DNA from: Pseudomonas baetica
GTDB taxonomy: Bacteria > Pseudomonadota > Gammaproteobacteria > Pseudomonadales > Pseudomonadaceae
DNA length: 64,000 bases
Reading direction: 5' to 3'
Assembly (NCBI RefSeq): GCF_019733355.1
Contig: NZ_JAIHLQ010000019.1
Span: 62,001-126,000 of the forward strand
The notes under the pieces are model-generated. The model made no database searches. It worked only from the letters and a program-made list of their open reading frames with translations, and was not told the origin of the DNA. Position 1 is the first letter of the stretch, and each line of letters opens with the position of its first letter. Position numbers and translations under genes: made by a program. This document shows, piece by piece, positions 26,233 to 33,708 of the stretch.

Positions 26233-28545
26233 TTACGCCAACCGGGCGCGCAACTGCCGCGCGGCGGCCACCATGTTCACCAGCGCTGCTTCGGTTTCCG
26301 GCCACGCCCGGGTCTTCAAGCCGCAATCGGGGTTGACCCACAACCGTTCGGCCGGAATCCGCTGCACCGCTTTGCTCATCAACTTGACCATCTCGGCGGT
26401 GTCCGGCACCCGTGGCGAGTGGATGTCGTAGACACCCGGGCCAATGTCATTGGGGTAATCAAACGCCTCGAAGGCTTCGAGCAGTTCCATGTCCGAGCGC
26501 GAGGTCTCGAGGGTGATGACGTCGGCGTCCATGTCGGCAATCGCTTTGATCACGTCATTGAATTCGCTGTAGCACATGTGGGTGTGGATCTGCGTTTCGT
26601 CCTTGACGCCCGAAGCCGTCAAGCGGAACGCCTCAACCGCCCAGTCGAGGTATTCCTGCCATTGCGCGCGGCGTAACGGCAGGCCTTCGCGGAACGCCGC
26701 TTCGTCGATCTGCACAATCTTGATCCCGGCGTTTTCCAGATCCACCACTTCATCACGCAGAGCCAACGCCAATTGCTGCGCCTGGACTTTGCGCGACACG
26801 TCTTCGCGGGGGAACGACCACATCAGCATGGTCACGGGACCGGTCAGCATGCCTTTCATGACTTTGTCGGTGAGGCTTTGCGCGTAGCTGATCCAGTCCA
26901 CCGTCATGGCGTGCGGCCGGCTCAGGTCGCCGTAAATCACTGCCGGTTTCACACAGCGCGAACCGTAGCTCTGCACCCAGCCGAAACGGGTGAACAGGTA
27001 ACCGTCGAGTTGCTCGGCGAAGTACTCGACCATGTCGTTGCGCTCGGCCTCGCCGTGTACCAGCACATCCAGCCCCAGGCGTTCCTGCACCTGCACGGCG
27101 TGGCGAATTTCGCTGCGCATGGCATCGTGGTAATCGTTGGCCGACAGCTTGCCCTGCTTAAAGGCCTGACGCGCCAGACGAATCGAAGCGGTCTGCGGGA
27201 ACGAGCCGATGGTGGTGGTCGGGAACGTTGGCAATTGCAGGCGCGCCTGTTGCTTGCCGATGCGTTTGGCAAACGGCGAATGACGCTGGCTGTCGCTGGC
27301 ATTGATCGCGTTGATCCGCGCCTGCACCTGGGTTTTGTGAATGCGCGGTGACTGCGCCCGGCTTGCCTGAATCGCCCGGCTTTGGGCCAGTGCGGTTTGT
27401 ACCTTGGGCGCTTGCGGGTCGTTCAAGGCATCGCGCAGCACGGAGATTTCGCTGCACTTCTGCACGGCAAATGCCAGCCAGTTCTTGAGTTCCGGATCGA
27501 GCTTGTCTTCACGCTCGACATCCACCGGGCTGTGCAGCAACGAGCAGGAACTGCTGACCCACAGGTTGTCGCCGAAACGCTCCTGCGCCGGTTGCAATTG
27601 CGCCAGCGCCTGCTCCAGTTCACAGCGCCAGACGTTGCGCCCATTGACCAGGCCCACCGAAAGAATCTTGTAGGTCGGCAGGCGATCCAGCACTTGACCG
27701 AGTTGCTCCGGCGCACGCACCGCATCAATGTGCAGCCCTTGTACCGGCAGGCCGACAGCCAGACCAAGGTTGTCTTGCAGGCCACTGAAGTAGGTCGCCA
27801 CGAGTTTTTTCAACGGCGAATACTGAAGGATGTGATAGGCGCGCTCAAAGGCGCTCTTCCACGCTTGCGGCAGATCGAGGGTGAGGATCGGCTCGTCGAT
27901 CTGCACCCATTCCACGCCTTGCTCGGCAAGGCGCACGAGGATCTGGTTGTAGACCGGCAGCAGACGCTCCAGCAAATCGAGCTTGTCGAAATCGTTGCCT
28001 TTGGCCTTGCCCAGCCACAGAAACGTCAACGGGCCGATGATCACCGGTTTGACGTTGTGGCCCAACGCCTGGGCCTCTTCGACTTCATCGAACAACTGCT
28101 CCCAACTCAGCTTGAACTGTTGATCAGCGCTGAATTCCGGGACGAGGTAGTGATAATTGGTGTCGAACCACTTGGTCAGTTCTTGGGCATATCGGGTTTG
28201 GCCGTGGTCACTACCGCAGCAGTTCGAGGTAGCGCCACGGGCCATGGCGAACAGGGTGTCGAGGCTCGGCTGGCCATGCTCATCGCGCACACCGTCGAAA
28301 CGCTCGGGGATCACGCCGAAGGTCAGCGAGTGAGTCAGCACCTGGTCGTACCAGGCGAAGTCGCCGACCGGCAGCAAGTCGATGCCGGCCGCTTTCTGCA
28401 ACTGCCAGTGAGTGGCGCGCAAATCACGGCCAACCTGGTTCAGCGCGGCCTGATCGAGATCGCCTTTCCAATAGGCTTCGAGGGCTTTTTTCAGTTCGCG
28501 GTCGGCGCCAATGCGCGGAAAACCAAGGGTGTGGGCCACGGCCAT
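26233..28545 (-). CDS. metE: Cobalamin-independent methionine synthase
   Basis: This is a 770-residue cytosolic enzyme that transfers the methyl group of 5-methyltetrahydropteroyl-triglutamate to homocysteine. Zinc ligands are visible: the HMC of QIHTHMCYSEFND, the Glu in the following LETSRSD region, and the late Cys of NPDCGLKTR. The N-terminal LGFPRIGADRELKKALE and the FPTTTIGSFPQT motif mark the two halves of the double barrel. I chose ATG 28545, giving the family start MAVAHTLGFPRIG. It is divergent from metR, whose product should activate it. Confidence 0.97.
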   Translation of the reverse strand: MAVAHTLGFPRIGADRELKKALEAYWKGDLDQAALNQVGRDLRATHWQLQKAAGIDLLPVGDFAWYDQVLTHSLTFGVIPERFDGVRDEHGQPSLDTLFAMARGATSNCCGSDHGQTRYAQELTKWFDTNYHYLVPEFSADQQFKLSWEQLFDEVEEAQALGHNVKPVIIGPLTFLWLGKAKGNDFDKLDLLERLLPVYNQILVRLAEQGVEWVQIDEPILTLDLPQAWKSAFERAYHILQYSPLKKLVATYFSGLQDNLGLAVGLPVQGLHIDAVRAPEQLGQVLDRLPTYKILSVGLVNGRNVWRCELEQALAQLQPAQERFGDNLWVSSSCSLLHSPVDVEREDKLDPELKNWLAFAVQKCSEISVLRDALNDPQAPKVQTALAQSRAIQASRAQSPRIHKTQVQARINAINASDSQRHSPFAKRIGKQQARLQLPTFPTTTIGSFPQTASIRLARQAFKQGKLSANDYHDAMRSEIRHAVQVQERLGLDVLVHGEAERNDMVEYFAEQLDGYLFTRFGWVQSYGSRCVKPAVIYGDLSRPHAMTVDWISYAQSLTDKVMKGMLTGPVTMLMWSFPREDVSRKVQAQQLALALRDEVVDLENAGIKIVQIDEAAFREGLPLRRAQWQEYLDWAVEAFRLTASGVKDETQIHTHMCYSEFNDVIKAIADMDADVITLETSRSDMELLEAFEAFDYPNDIGPGVYDIHSPRVPDTAEMVKLMSKAVQRIPAERLWVNPDCGLKTRAWPETEAALVNMVAAARQLRARLA

Positions 28546-28600
28546 GTCGAATGTGCTCCATGAGTAAAAGATGGCGCCATTGTCGACAGCCAAGCCAACA

Positions 28601-28613
28601 TGAGACAAACTCA
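28601..28613. promoter_or_regulatory. Candidate MetR box between metE and metR
   Basis: TGAGACAAACTCA is a perfect inverted repeat of TGAG around 5 nt. It resembles the enterobacterial MetR box TGAA-N5-TTCA with A replaced by G in both arms. It lies in the 111-bp divergent gap, 55 bp from the metE start and 43 bp from metR. Confidence 0.55.
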
Positions 28614-28656
28614 ACCTTTTCGTGTTGATCACAAGTTTTCCTCATGGAGCCAGCCG

Positions 28657-29574
28657 GTGCTTGAAATCCGTCACCTCAAAACCCTGCACGCATTGCGCGA
28701 GGCGGACAGCCTGGTCGATGCCGCCGACCGTTTGCACCTGACCCAATCGGCGCTGTCCCACCAGTTCAAGGAGCTGGAGGAGCGTATGGGCATGCAATTG
28801 TTCGTGCGCAAGACCAAACCGGTGCGTTTCACCAGCGCCGGTCTGCGCCTGCTGCAACTGGCCGACGCCACCCTGCCGCTGCTGCGCGCCGCCGAACGCG
28901 ACATCGCCCGACTGGCCGGCGGCACCGCCGGGCGCCTGCACATGGCCATCGAATGCCATAGCTGCTTTCAGTGGCTGATGCCGACCATCGACCAGTTCCG
29001 CGATGCCTGGCCGGAAGTCGAACTCGACCTCGCCTCGGGCTTCTCCTTCGCCCCGCTGCCGGCCCTGGCCCGTGGCGATCTGGATCTGGTGGTGACCTCT
29101 GATCCGCTGGACATCGCCGGCATCACCTACGTGCCGCTGTTCACCTACGAAGCCATGTTAGCGGTGGCCAATCAGCACCCGTTGGCGAACAAACCCTACA
29201 TCGTCCCCGAAGACTTGCTGACCGAAACGCTGATCACCTACCCGGTGGAACGCGACCGCCTGGACATCTTCACCCGCTTCCTCGAACCCGCCGACATCGA
29301 GCCGGCGCAGGTACGCACCTCGGAACTGACAGTGATGATGATGCAACTGGTCGCCAGCGGCCGTGGCGTCTGCGGCATGCCGCACTGGGCGCTGCATGAA
29401 TACAGCTCACGCGGTTACGTGAAGGGCAAACGGCTGGGGGAGAAAGGCTTGTTTGCCACGCTGTACGCCGGGATTCGCGCCGATATGCTCGATGCGCCGT
29501 ACATGCGCGACTTTCTGCTGACGGCCAAGGACACTTCGTTTTCGACGCTGGATGGTGTTAGCGCGGTGCGTTGA
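28657..29574 (+). CDS. metR: LysR-family regulator MetR
   Basis: This is a 305-residue LysR protein that activates metE with homocysteine as co-effector in known systems. The N-terminus LEIRHLKTLHALREADSL, the HTH LTQSALSHQFKELEERMG and LFVRKTKPVRFTSAG match MetR closely. The start is a GTG at 28657 with GGAG 7 nt upstream; a frame to 28600 begins at the putative operator. Its divergence from metE is the conserved arrangement. Confidence 0.94.
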   Translation: MLEIRHLKTLHALREADSLVDAADRLHLTQSALSHQFKELEERMGMQLFVRKTKPVRFTSAGLRLLQLADATLPLLRAAERDIARLAGGTAGRLHMAIECHSCFQWLMPTIDQFRDAWPEVELDLASGFSFAPLPALARGDLDLVVTSDPLDIAGITYVPLFTYEAMLAVANQHPLANKPYIVPEDLLTETLITYPVERDRLDIFTRFLEPADIEPAQVRTSELTVMMMQLVASGRGVCGMPHWALHEYSSRGYVKGKRLGEKGLFATLYAGIRADMLDAPYMRDFLLTAKDTSFSTLDGVSAVR

Positions 29575-29591
29575 TCACCACCACACCCTCC

Positions 29592-29672
29592 AGGCTTGCT
29601 CGCGAAAGCGGTTTGTCCGTTGAGCAATCCTTATCTGACCGACCGTATTCGCGAGCAAGCCCGCTCCCACAG
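29592..29672. repeat. REPIN (inverted REP pair)
   Basis: GGCTTGCTCGCGAAAGCGG and ATTCGCGAGCAAGCCCGC face each other immediately downstream of the metR stop. This fills the left part of the 489-bp gap before the DUF6124 gene. Confidence 0.85.
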
Positions 29673-29704
29673 TGATCCGGGTGTTTTCAGAGTTTTGGGC
29701 AGAC

Positions 29705-29739
29705 TAAACAGTGCTGTTTAACTGACATGTCCAGACATG
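29705..29739. promoter_or_regulatory. Two adjacent palindromes upstream of the structured leader
   Basis: TAAACAGTGCTGTTTA (29705-29720) is a perfect palindrome around a TG centre. CATGTCCAGACATG (29726-29739) follows 5 bp later with perfect 6-bp arms. They lie about 90-130 bp upstream of the first leader hairpin and may be operators for its transcription. The protein that would bind them is unknown. Confidence 0.45.
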
Positions 29740-29831
29740 GACTCAGGCTACGCAACCTTGCGTCACGGCCTACAGCTACGCCAGAATCCGCCGGCTTGTG
29801 CGCCTTGGGCCGGGTCTCTATCGTTTGTCGG

Positions 29832-30030
29832 TCGCTGACACATTCAGCGATCGGGTTTAGCGACTCGAACGGTACAAGAGCGACAGCGATCCAGTTTTTT
29901 TGCAGGTGTTCTTTCTGCAACTAATGTTATGGCAGCTGTGCGTGGGAGGCCTTCGGGCCTGCCGGGCTCTTGTACCCCCGGTTCGCTAACCTGCGTGCAG
30001 CTGCCACCCTTACTTGTTTAGCGACAAGTA
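29832..30030 (+). ncRNA. Highly structured leader RNA of the DUF6124 gene
   Basis: Four helical domains follow in order. (1) A 7-bp hairpin TCGCTGA/TCAGCGA lies at 29832-29850. (2) A 6-bp hairpin TTGCAG/CTGCAA lies at 29900-29920. (3) A three-way junction at 29930-30006 is closed by a continuous 17-bp helix (29930-29946 with 29990-30006, four G-U pairs). It encloses AGGCC-UUCG-GGCCU (29947-29960) and CCGGG/CCCGG (29962-29966 with 29977-29981). (4) A 7-bp hairpin TACTTGT/ACAAGTA lies at 30011-30030, two bases before GGAGG. The last hairpin ends 33 nt before the ATG of the DUF6124 gene. The wobble pairs show selection as RNA on the plus strand. I read it as a cis-regulatory leader; a separate small RNA is the alternative. 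No named RNA family is assigned. Confidence 0.7.
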
Positions 30031-30063
30031 TTGGAGGTTTCATCCGGTACAAGGAGATTCGCC

Positions 30064-30312
30064 ATGTTCAAGGTAACGCCCAACCCGCCTCGCCTCCGCA
30101 GCACCTTATTCCACGTCAGCCCCGACACCGCCAACGAAACCCTGCTCGCCCACGCCTGTGAATCCCTCGCCTCGGCGAGCGTGATGCTCAGTGATTTCGC
30201 CGGCCTGCTCGACACGCCGCATCGCAACACCCTGCTCGGTATTCAACAGGTGGTGATGCTCGGCGAACTGACGGTAAACCGTGCGCTGGATAACCTCGAT
30301 CCCCGCGCCTGA
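30064..30312 (+). CDS. DUF6124 family small protein
   Basis: This is an 82-residue acidic-to-neutral soluble protein resembling the DUF6124/DUF3077 small proteins found in many copies in Pseudomonas. It is mostly helical in the second half, with HACESLASASVMLSDFAGLL and a late HRNTLLGIQQVVMLGEL. An AAGGAG lies 7 nt upstream of the ATG at 30064. A second purine-rich GGAGG at 30033 lies just after the last leader hairpin. Function is unknown. The structured leader upstream is the most informative context and suggests post-transcriptional control. Confidence 0.8.
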   Translation: MFKVTPNPPRLRSTLFHVSPDTANETLLAHACESLASASVMLSDFAGLLDTPHRNTLLGIQQVVMLGELTVNRALDNLDPRA

Positions 30313-30322
30313 AACACAAACT

Positions 30323-30417
30323 CCTGTGGGAACGAGCCTGCTCGCGATAGCGATCTTTCAGTCAGCGTCCAGGTGACTGATACACCGCTATCGCGAGCAG
30401 GCCTCGCTCCTACAGGG
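30323..30417. repeat. REPIN of a second subfamily
   Basis: GCCTGCTCGCGATAGCG and CGCTATCGCGAGCAGGC are a perfect 17-bp inverted pair with outer arms CTCCTGTGGGA and CTCCTACAGG. It lies between the DUF6124 gene and the convergent GNAT gene. The core CGATAGCG distinguishes it from the CGCGAAAGCG type. Confidence 0.85.
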
Positions 30418-30432
30418 TGAAACAATGGTGGG

Positions 30433-30930
30433 TCAGAGTTCACGCCACATGTGGATCTTGTCGAAATAGTCTTCACCGACCCGCACGGCCAACGGTTCGA
30501 GGCCGAACTGGATAAAACCGCAGCGTTGATACAGCTTGAACGCCGCGTCGTTGCCAGCGGTGACGGTGAGCTGGATGAGTTTCAGCTCGGGATGGTTTTG
30601 GCCTTCGCTCAGCGCGGCTTGCACCAGTTCATAACCCAAGCCGTGCTGACGAAAATCCGCCGACACGTACATGCCGAATAACGTGGCCTTGTGTCGGGCC
30701 TTCTCACGAGGCTCGAACGCCAGACCGACGATGCCCGCCAATACGCCGTCCTCGAACGCACCGAGCACCACATCGAGCTTGCTGGTCAGCCGCGCTTCCC
30801 ACCAGCTCAACGGCATCACTGCCCGTTCGCGCACGCTGGAGGTGAAGGCTTGCGGATGGCGGTCATAGGCCTGGAGCATCAGCTCGCGATAGGCCAGGGC
30901 ATGGCTGGCGTCCAGCCGTTCGATCCACAT
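30433..30930 (-). CDS. GNAT family N-acetyltransferase
   Basis: This is a 165-residue acyl-CoA-dependent acetyltransferase of the GNAT fold. Visible features are GIVGLAFEPREKARHKATLFGMYVS (beta4), then the CoA-binding loop FRQHGLGYELVQ, and a late LYQRCGFIQFGLEPLAV. I chose the ATG at 30930, which has GAGGGG 6 nt upstream and begins 2 bases after the LysE stop. It is the third gene of a minus-strand Nudix-LysE-GNAT run. The substrate is unknown. Confidence 0.88.
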   Translation of the reverse strand: MWIERLDASHALAYRELMLQAYDRHPQAFTSSVRERAVMPLSWWEARLTSKLDVVLGAFEDGVLAGIVGLAFEPREKARHKATLFGMYVSADFRQHGLGYELVQAALSEGQNHPELKLIQLTVTAGNDAAFKLYQRCGFIQFGLEPLAVRVGEDYFDKIHMWREL

Positions 30931-30931
30931 C

Positions 30932-31570
30932 TCAAGCCCCTCGCCGTTGTTCAAGCATCAACCGCACGGCCAGACCACCGAGTACCAGGCCCATGAAGTA
31001 ACGCTGCACCGCCAGCCACGTCGGGTTACGCACGAACCACGATGCGATGCCCGCCGCGAACAGTGCGATCAACAGATTGACGGAAAAACTGACGCTGATT
31101 TGGGTCAGGCCAAGAATGACGCTCTGGGTGAATACCGAGCCATGTTCAGGCGTGATGAATTGCGGAAATACCGAGAGGTAGAACACCGCAATTTTCGGGT
31201 TCAGCGCGCTGGTGAGAAAGCCCATGGTGATCAGTTTGCGCGATGAGTCCGGTGGCAGTTGCTGCGCCTGGAAAGGTGAACGTGCGCCGGGTTTCACCGC
31301 TTGCCAGGCCAGCCACAGCAGATACAGCGCGCCAGCCCACTTCAACACCTCATAAGCCATCGGCACCGCGAGAAACACCGCCGTCAAACCGGCGGCCGCT
31401 GCAAACATGTGCACAAAAAAACCGGCCACCACGCCCAGCAACGAGGTCACACCGGCCTTGCGCCCCTGGCAGATCGAACGCGAGATCAGGTAGATCATGT
31501 TCGGCCCCGGCGTCAGTACCATCAGCAACGCGGCGGCGGCGAAAATCAGCAGGTCTTGAAGCGGGATCAT
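30932..31570 (-). CDS. LysE/RhtB family amino-acid exporter
   Basis: This is a 212-residue inner-membrane exporter with six hydrophobic helices. The family signature LTPGPNMIYLISRSICQGRKAG occurs near residues 19-40, with the conserved G-x-x-x-G-D/N-class loop after it. It probably exports amino acids or derivatives such as homoserine lactone precursors. It lies 23 bp after the Nudix gene and directly before the GNAT gene. Confidence 0.92.
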   Translation of the reverse strand: MIPLQDLLIFAAAALLMVLTPGPNMIYLISRSICQGRKAGVTSLLGVVAGFFVHMFAAAAGLTAVFLAVPMAYEVLKWAGALYLLWLAWQAVKPGARSPFQAQQLPPDSSRKLITMGFLTSALNPKIAVFYLSVFPQFITPEHGSVFTQSVILGLTQISVSFSVNLLIALFAAGIASWFVRNPTWLAVQRYFMGLVLGGLAVRLMLEQRRGA

Positions 31571-31593
31571 GGCAAAGTCCTTTGCGTGGATGA

Positions 31594-32028
31594 TCAGGCG
31601 ATGGCGGTGAGCGAGGCCCGATAAAACGGCAGGATCAGGTCGCGTGTCAATGGCGCCAGTTCAACATCGCCGTCGGTGGCAGGGTCGATCCAGACCACCT
31701 CTTCGATTTCGGCGGCAGGGGTGACTTCGGTGTCGATGGTCAGTTGAAAGATTTCAGCCTGTACGACAAACCCTGGCTCGTTGGCGGCGGGGGCGCAGAA
31801 CTGGCCGAGGAATGTCGCCTGCGCCGGGTCGATGCGCAATCCCAACTCTTCCTCCAGTTCACGGGCCAGTGCATGCAGCGGCCGTTCGTGGGGCTCGATC
31901 TTGCCGCCCGGTTGCATGAACGCCGTGGTACCGCGCTTGCGTACCAGCAGGGTGCGACCGTCAGCGCCGAGCAGCAGCGCGGCGGCGATACGAATGATGC
32001 GTGGGGAGACAACGGATGCAGAGGTCAT
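31594..32028 (-). CDS. Nudix hydrolase
   Basis: This is a 144-residue phosphohydrolase. The Nudix box is intact: GKIEPHE, seven residues, RELEEELGL, with the catalytic glutamates. PGG precedes it. It may clean up damaged nucleotides or hydrolyse a nucleotide-sugar. It heads the minus-strand run with the LysE exporter and GNAT enzyme. Confidence 0.92.
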   Translation of the reverse strand: MTSASVVSPRIIRIAAALLLGADGRTLLVRKRGTTAFMQPGGKIEPHERPLHALARELEEELGLRIDPAQATFLGQFCAPAANEPGFVVQAEIFQLTIDTEVTPAAEIEEVVWIDPATDGDVELAPLTRDLILPFYRASLTAIA

Positions 32029-32097
32029 GGGTCAGCCACCGGCCTGAAAAAACCGCAAGGATCCCATGCCTGCCCAAGGACGTCACCTTACAGATCG

Positions 32098-33456
32098 CTA
32101 ACCCTGAGCCTTGAGTTGCTCGTCGACCTCCTCAGGCACTTTAACGAAAATCTTGTATTTGCCGCCTTCCATGGCTTCGAAAGCAATCAGCTTTTCCACC
32201 AACAGGCCGCTGAGGGTTTTGCCAGCATTGAGCAGCAACATGCCGTTATCAGCGTTGAGATTGCGCGCCAGAATCATTCCCGGCGCCAGATCCCGCGTGG
32301 TCAATACCTTGACCGTCGGATCGGCCAGCGTGACATCGCTGAGGAAGGCCGCACACACTTGAATGAAATCTTCGACCAGTTCCGGATCGTACAGGCGTGC
32401 GGCGTACTGGCGCAGGTACAGCAACGCTTCGTCGCTGTTCATCTGCCGCTCAAGAATCAGGCCGCGTTGCAACTCGACGAAGTCCACCGCCAGTTTCAGT
32501 AACCGCGAGCCGAAGGGAATTGCCTCGCCCTTGAGGCGGTCGGGAAAGCCGCTGCCGTCCCATCGCTCCTGGTGATGCAGGATCAAGCGTGCGGCATCTT
32601 TCATCGGGTCCAGCGTCATCAGCAATGACTCGCTCTGCTTCGGATACCCGCGATAGCGCTCTTGATCGGTATGACGCAGCAAATCCGAAGGCGTAATCAT
32701 CATGCCGTCGGTCCAGCTCAGTTTGCCGACATTGTAGAGCGCCGCCGCCATGGTCAGGTCACGGCTGGTGGCTTCGTCCAGGTCATGGTGTTTGCAGTAG
32801 CTGCGCACCAGTTCGATGATCTGCCGGTTGGTCTGTTTGGCCGGGGGCAAGCGCAGATTGGCCAGCAACGAGAACACTTCGGTGCCGGTGACATAGCTGC
32901 GCTTGAGTTCTTCGTAAGCCAGATCAAGCATGTCGGCGGTTTGTTGCAGCTCGGCGGTGCGCGCCGCGACATGTTTTTCCAGGGTGCTGTTGAGTAGTTT
33001 GAGCTGATCGTTTTGCACCCGGGCCAACTGTTCCAGGCGCTGACGTTCTCGCTCGGAGTGCTGATGCTCCAGGGACTGACGCAGGATCAGCAGCAACTCT
33101 TCGTCATTCCACGGTTTGCTGATGTAACGATGAATCTGCCCGTCATTGATCGCCTTTATGATCGCGGACGGGTCGGCGTAGCCCGTGAGCATGATGCGCA
33201 CGGTCGCCGGATGACGTTGGCGAACATGAGCCAGCAACGAGGCGCCGTCCATATTGGGCATACGAGCATCGCTCATGACCAGGTCCACTGCCTGCTGTTC
33301 CAGCATCTCCAGTGCCTGGGCGCCGCTCGTGGCCAGCAGGACATCGTAGGGTTGGCCCCGCAACAGGCGGCGCAAGCTGTTGAGGATCGACTCCTCGTCA
33401 TCGACCAGCAGCACTGTGGGGCGGTGAGGCAGAGTCGGGGCGGATTGCTCTTCCAT
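32098..33456 (-). CDS. Response regulator with degenerate HD-GYP output domain
   Basis: This is a 452-residue protein. The receiver is at about residues 13-130 (VLLVDDEES; acceptor Asp in DLVMSDARMP). A coiled coil at about 135-180 leads to an HD-GYP-like domain of the RpfG class. The metal-binding HD pair is replaced by Tyr241-Asn242 in AALYNVGKLSW. The HHE motif reads HQE before RWDG, and GYP reads GSGFP. A C-terminal PilZ-like or beta segment follows. c-di-GMP hydrolysis is therefore unlikely; a binding or scaffolding role is inferred. It is divergent from the GGDEF-EAL gene at 33709 across 252 bp. Confidence 0.85.
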   Translation of the reverse strand: MEEQSAPTLPHRPTVLLVDDEESILNSLRRLLRGQPYDVLLATSGAQALEMLEQQAVDLVMSDARMPNMDGASLLAHVRQRHPATVRIMLTGYADPSAIIKAINDGQIHRYISKPWNDEELLLILRQSLEHQHSERERQRLEQLARVQNDQLKLLNSTLEKHVAARTAELQQTADMLDLAYEELKRSYVTGTEVFSLLANLRLPPAKQTNRQIIELVRSYCKHHDLDEATSRDLTMAAALYNVGKLSWTDGMMITPSDLLRHTDQERYRGYPKQSESLLMTLDPMKDAARLILHHQERWDGSGFPDRLKGEAIPFGSRLLKLAVDFVELQRGLILERQMNSDEALLYLRQYAARLYDPELVEDFIQVCAAFLSDVTLADPTVKVLTTRDLAPGMILARNLNADNGMLLLNAGKTLSGLLVEKLIAFEAMEGGKYKIFVKVPEEVDEQLKAQG

Positions 33457-33708
33457 GGCGTGACCTCAAGCAAAACAGTGAACGTAAACGACGCACTGGC
33501 CTACCGCCTCGCTTGCCTGTGCCTGACTGAAGGCTAGATGATTTTCTGCAGCGCTCACGCAAATCTTCAGCCCGAGTGCACAGGCGAAGTGCCAAGGGCG
33601 CGACTATGCTCAACTCGCAGGCGGACTCCATCGGCCTTCGAACAGGCATGTAGTGAGGGAAAGGATGCTCCCGATGACAACAGCATGTGACCCCGTGGAC
33701 CGCGCGGT

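Noticed and set aside
29705..29720. TAAACAGTGCTGTTTA as a LexA box
   Set aside because: Pseudomonas LexA sites are CTGT-N8-ACAG; here the arms are in the opposite order (ACAG inside, CTGT after).
1461..30417. Repeated GCTTGCTCGCGAA units as a CRISPR array
   Set aside because: The copies are scattered inverted pairs in intergenic gaps without regular spacers; they are REP elements.
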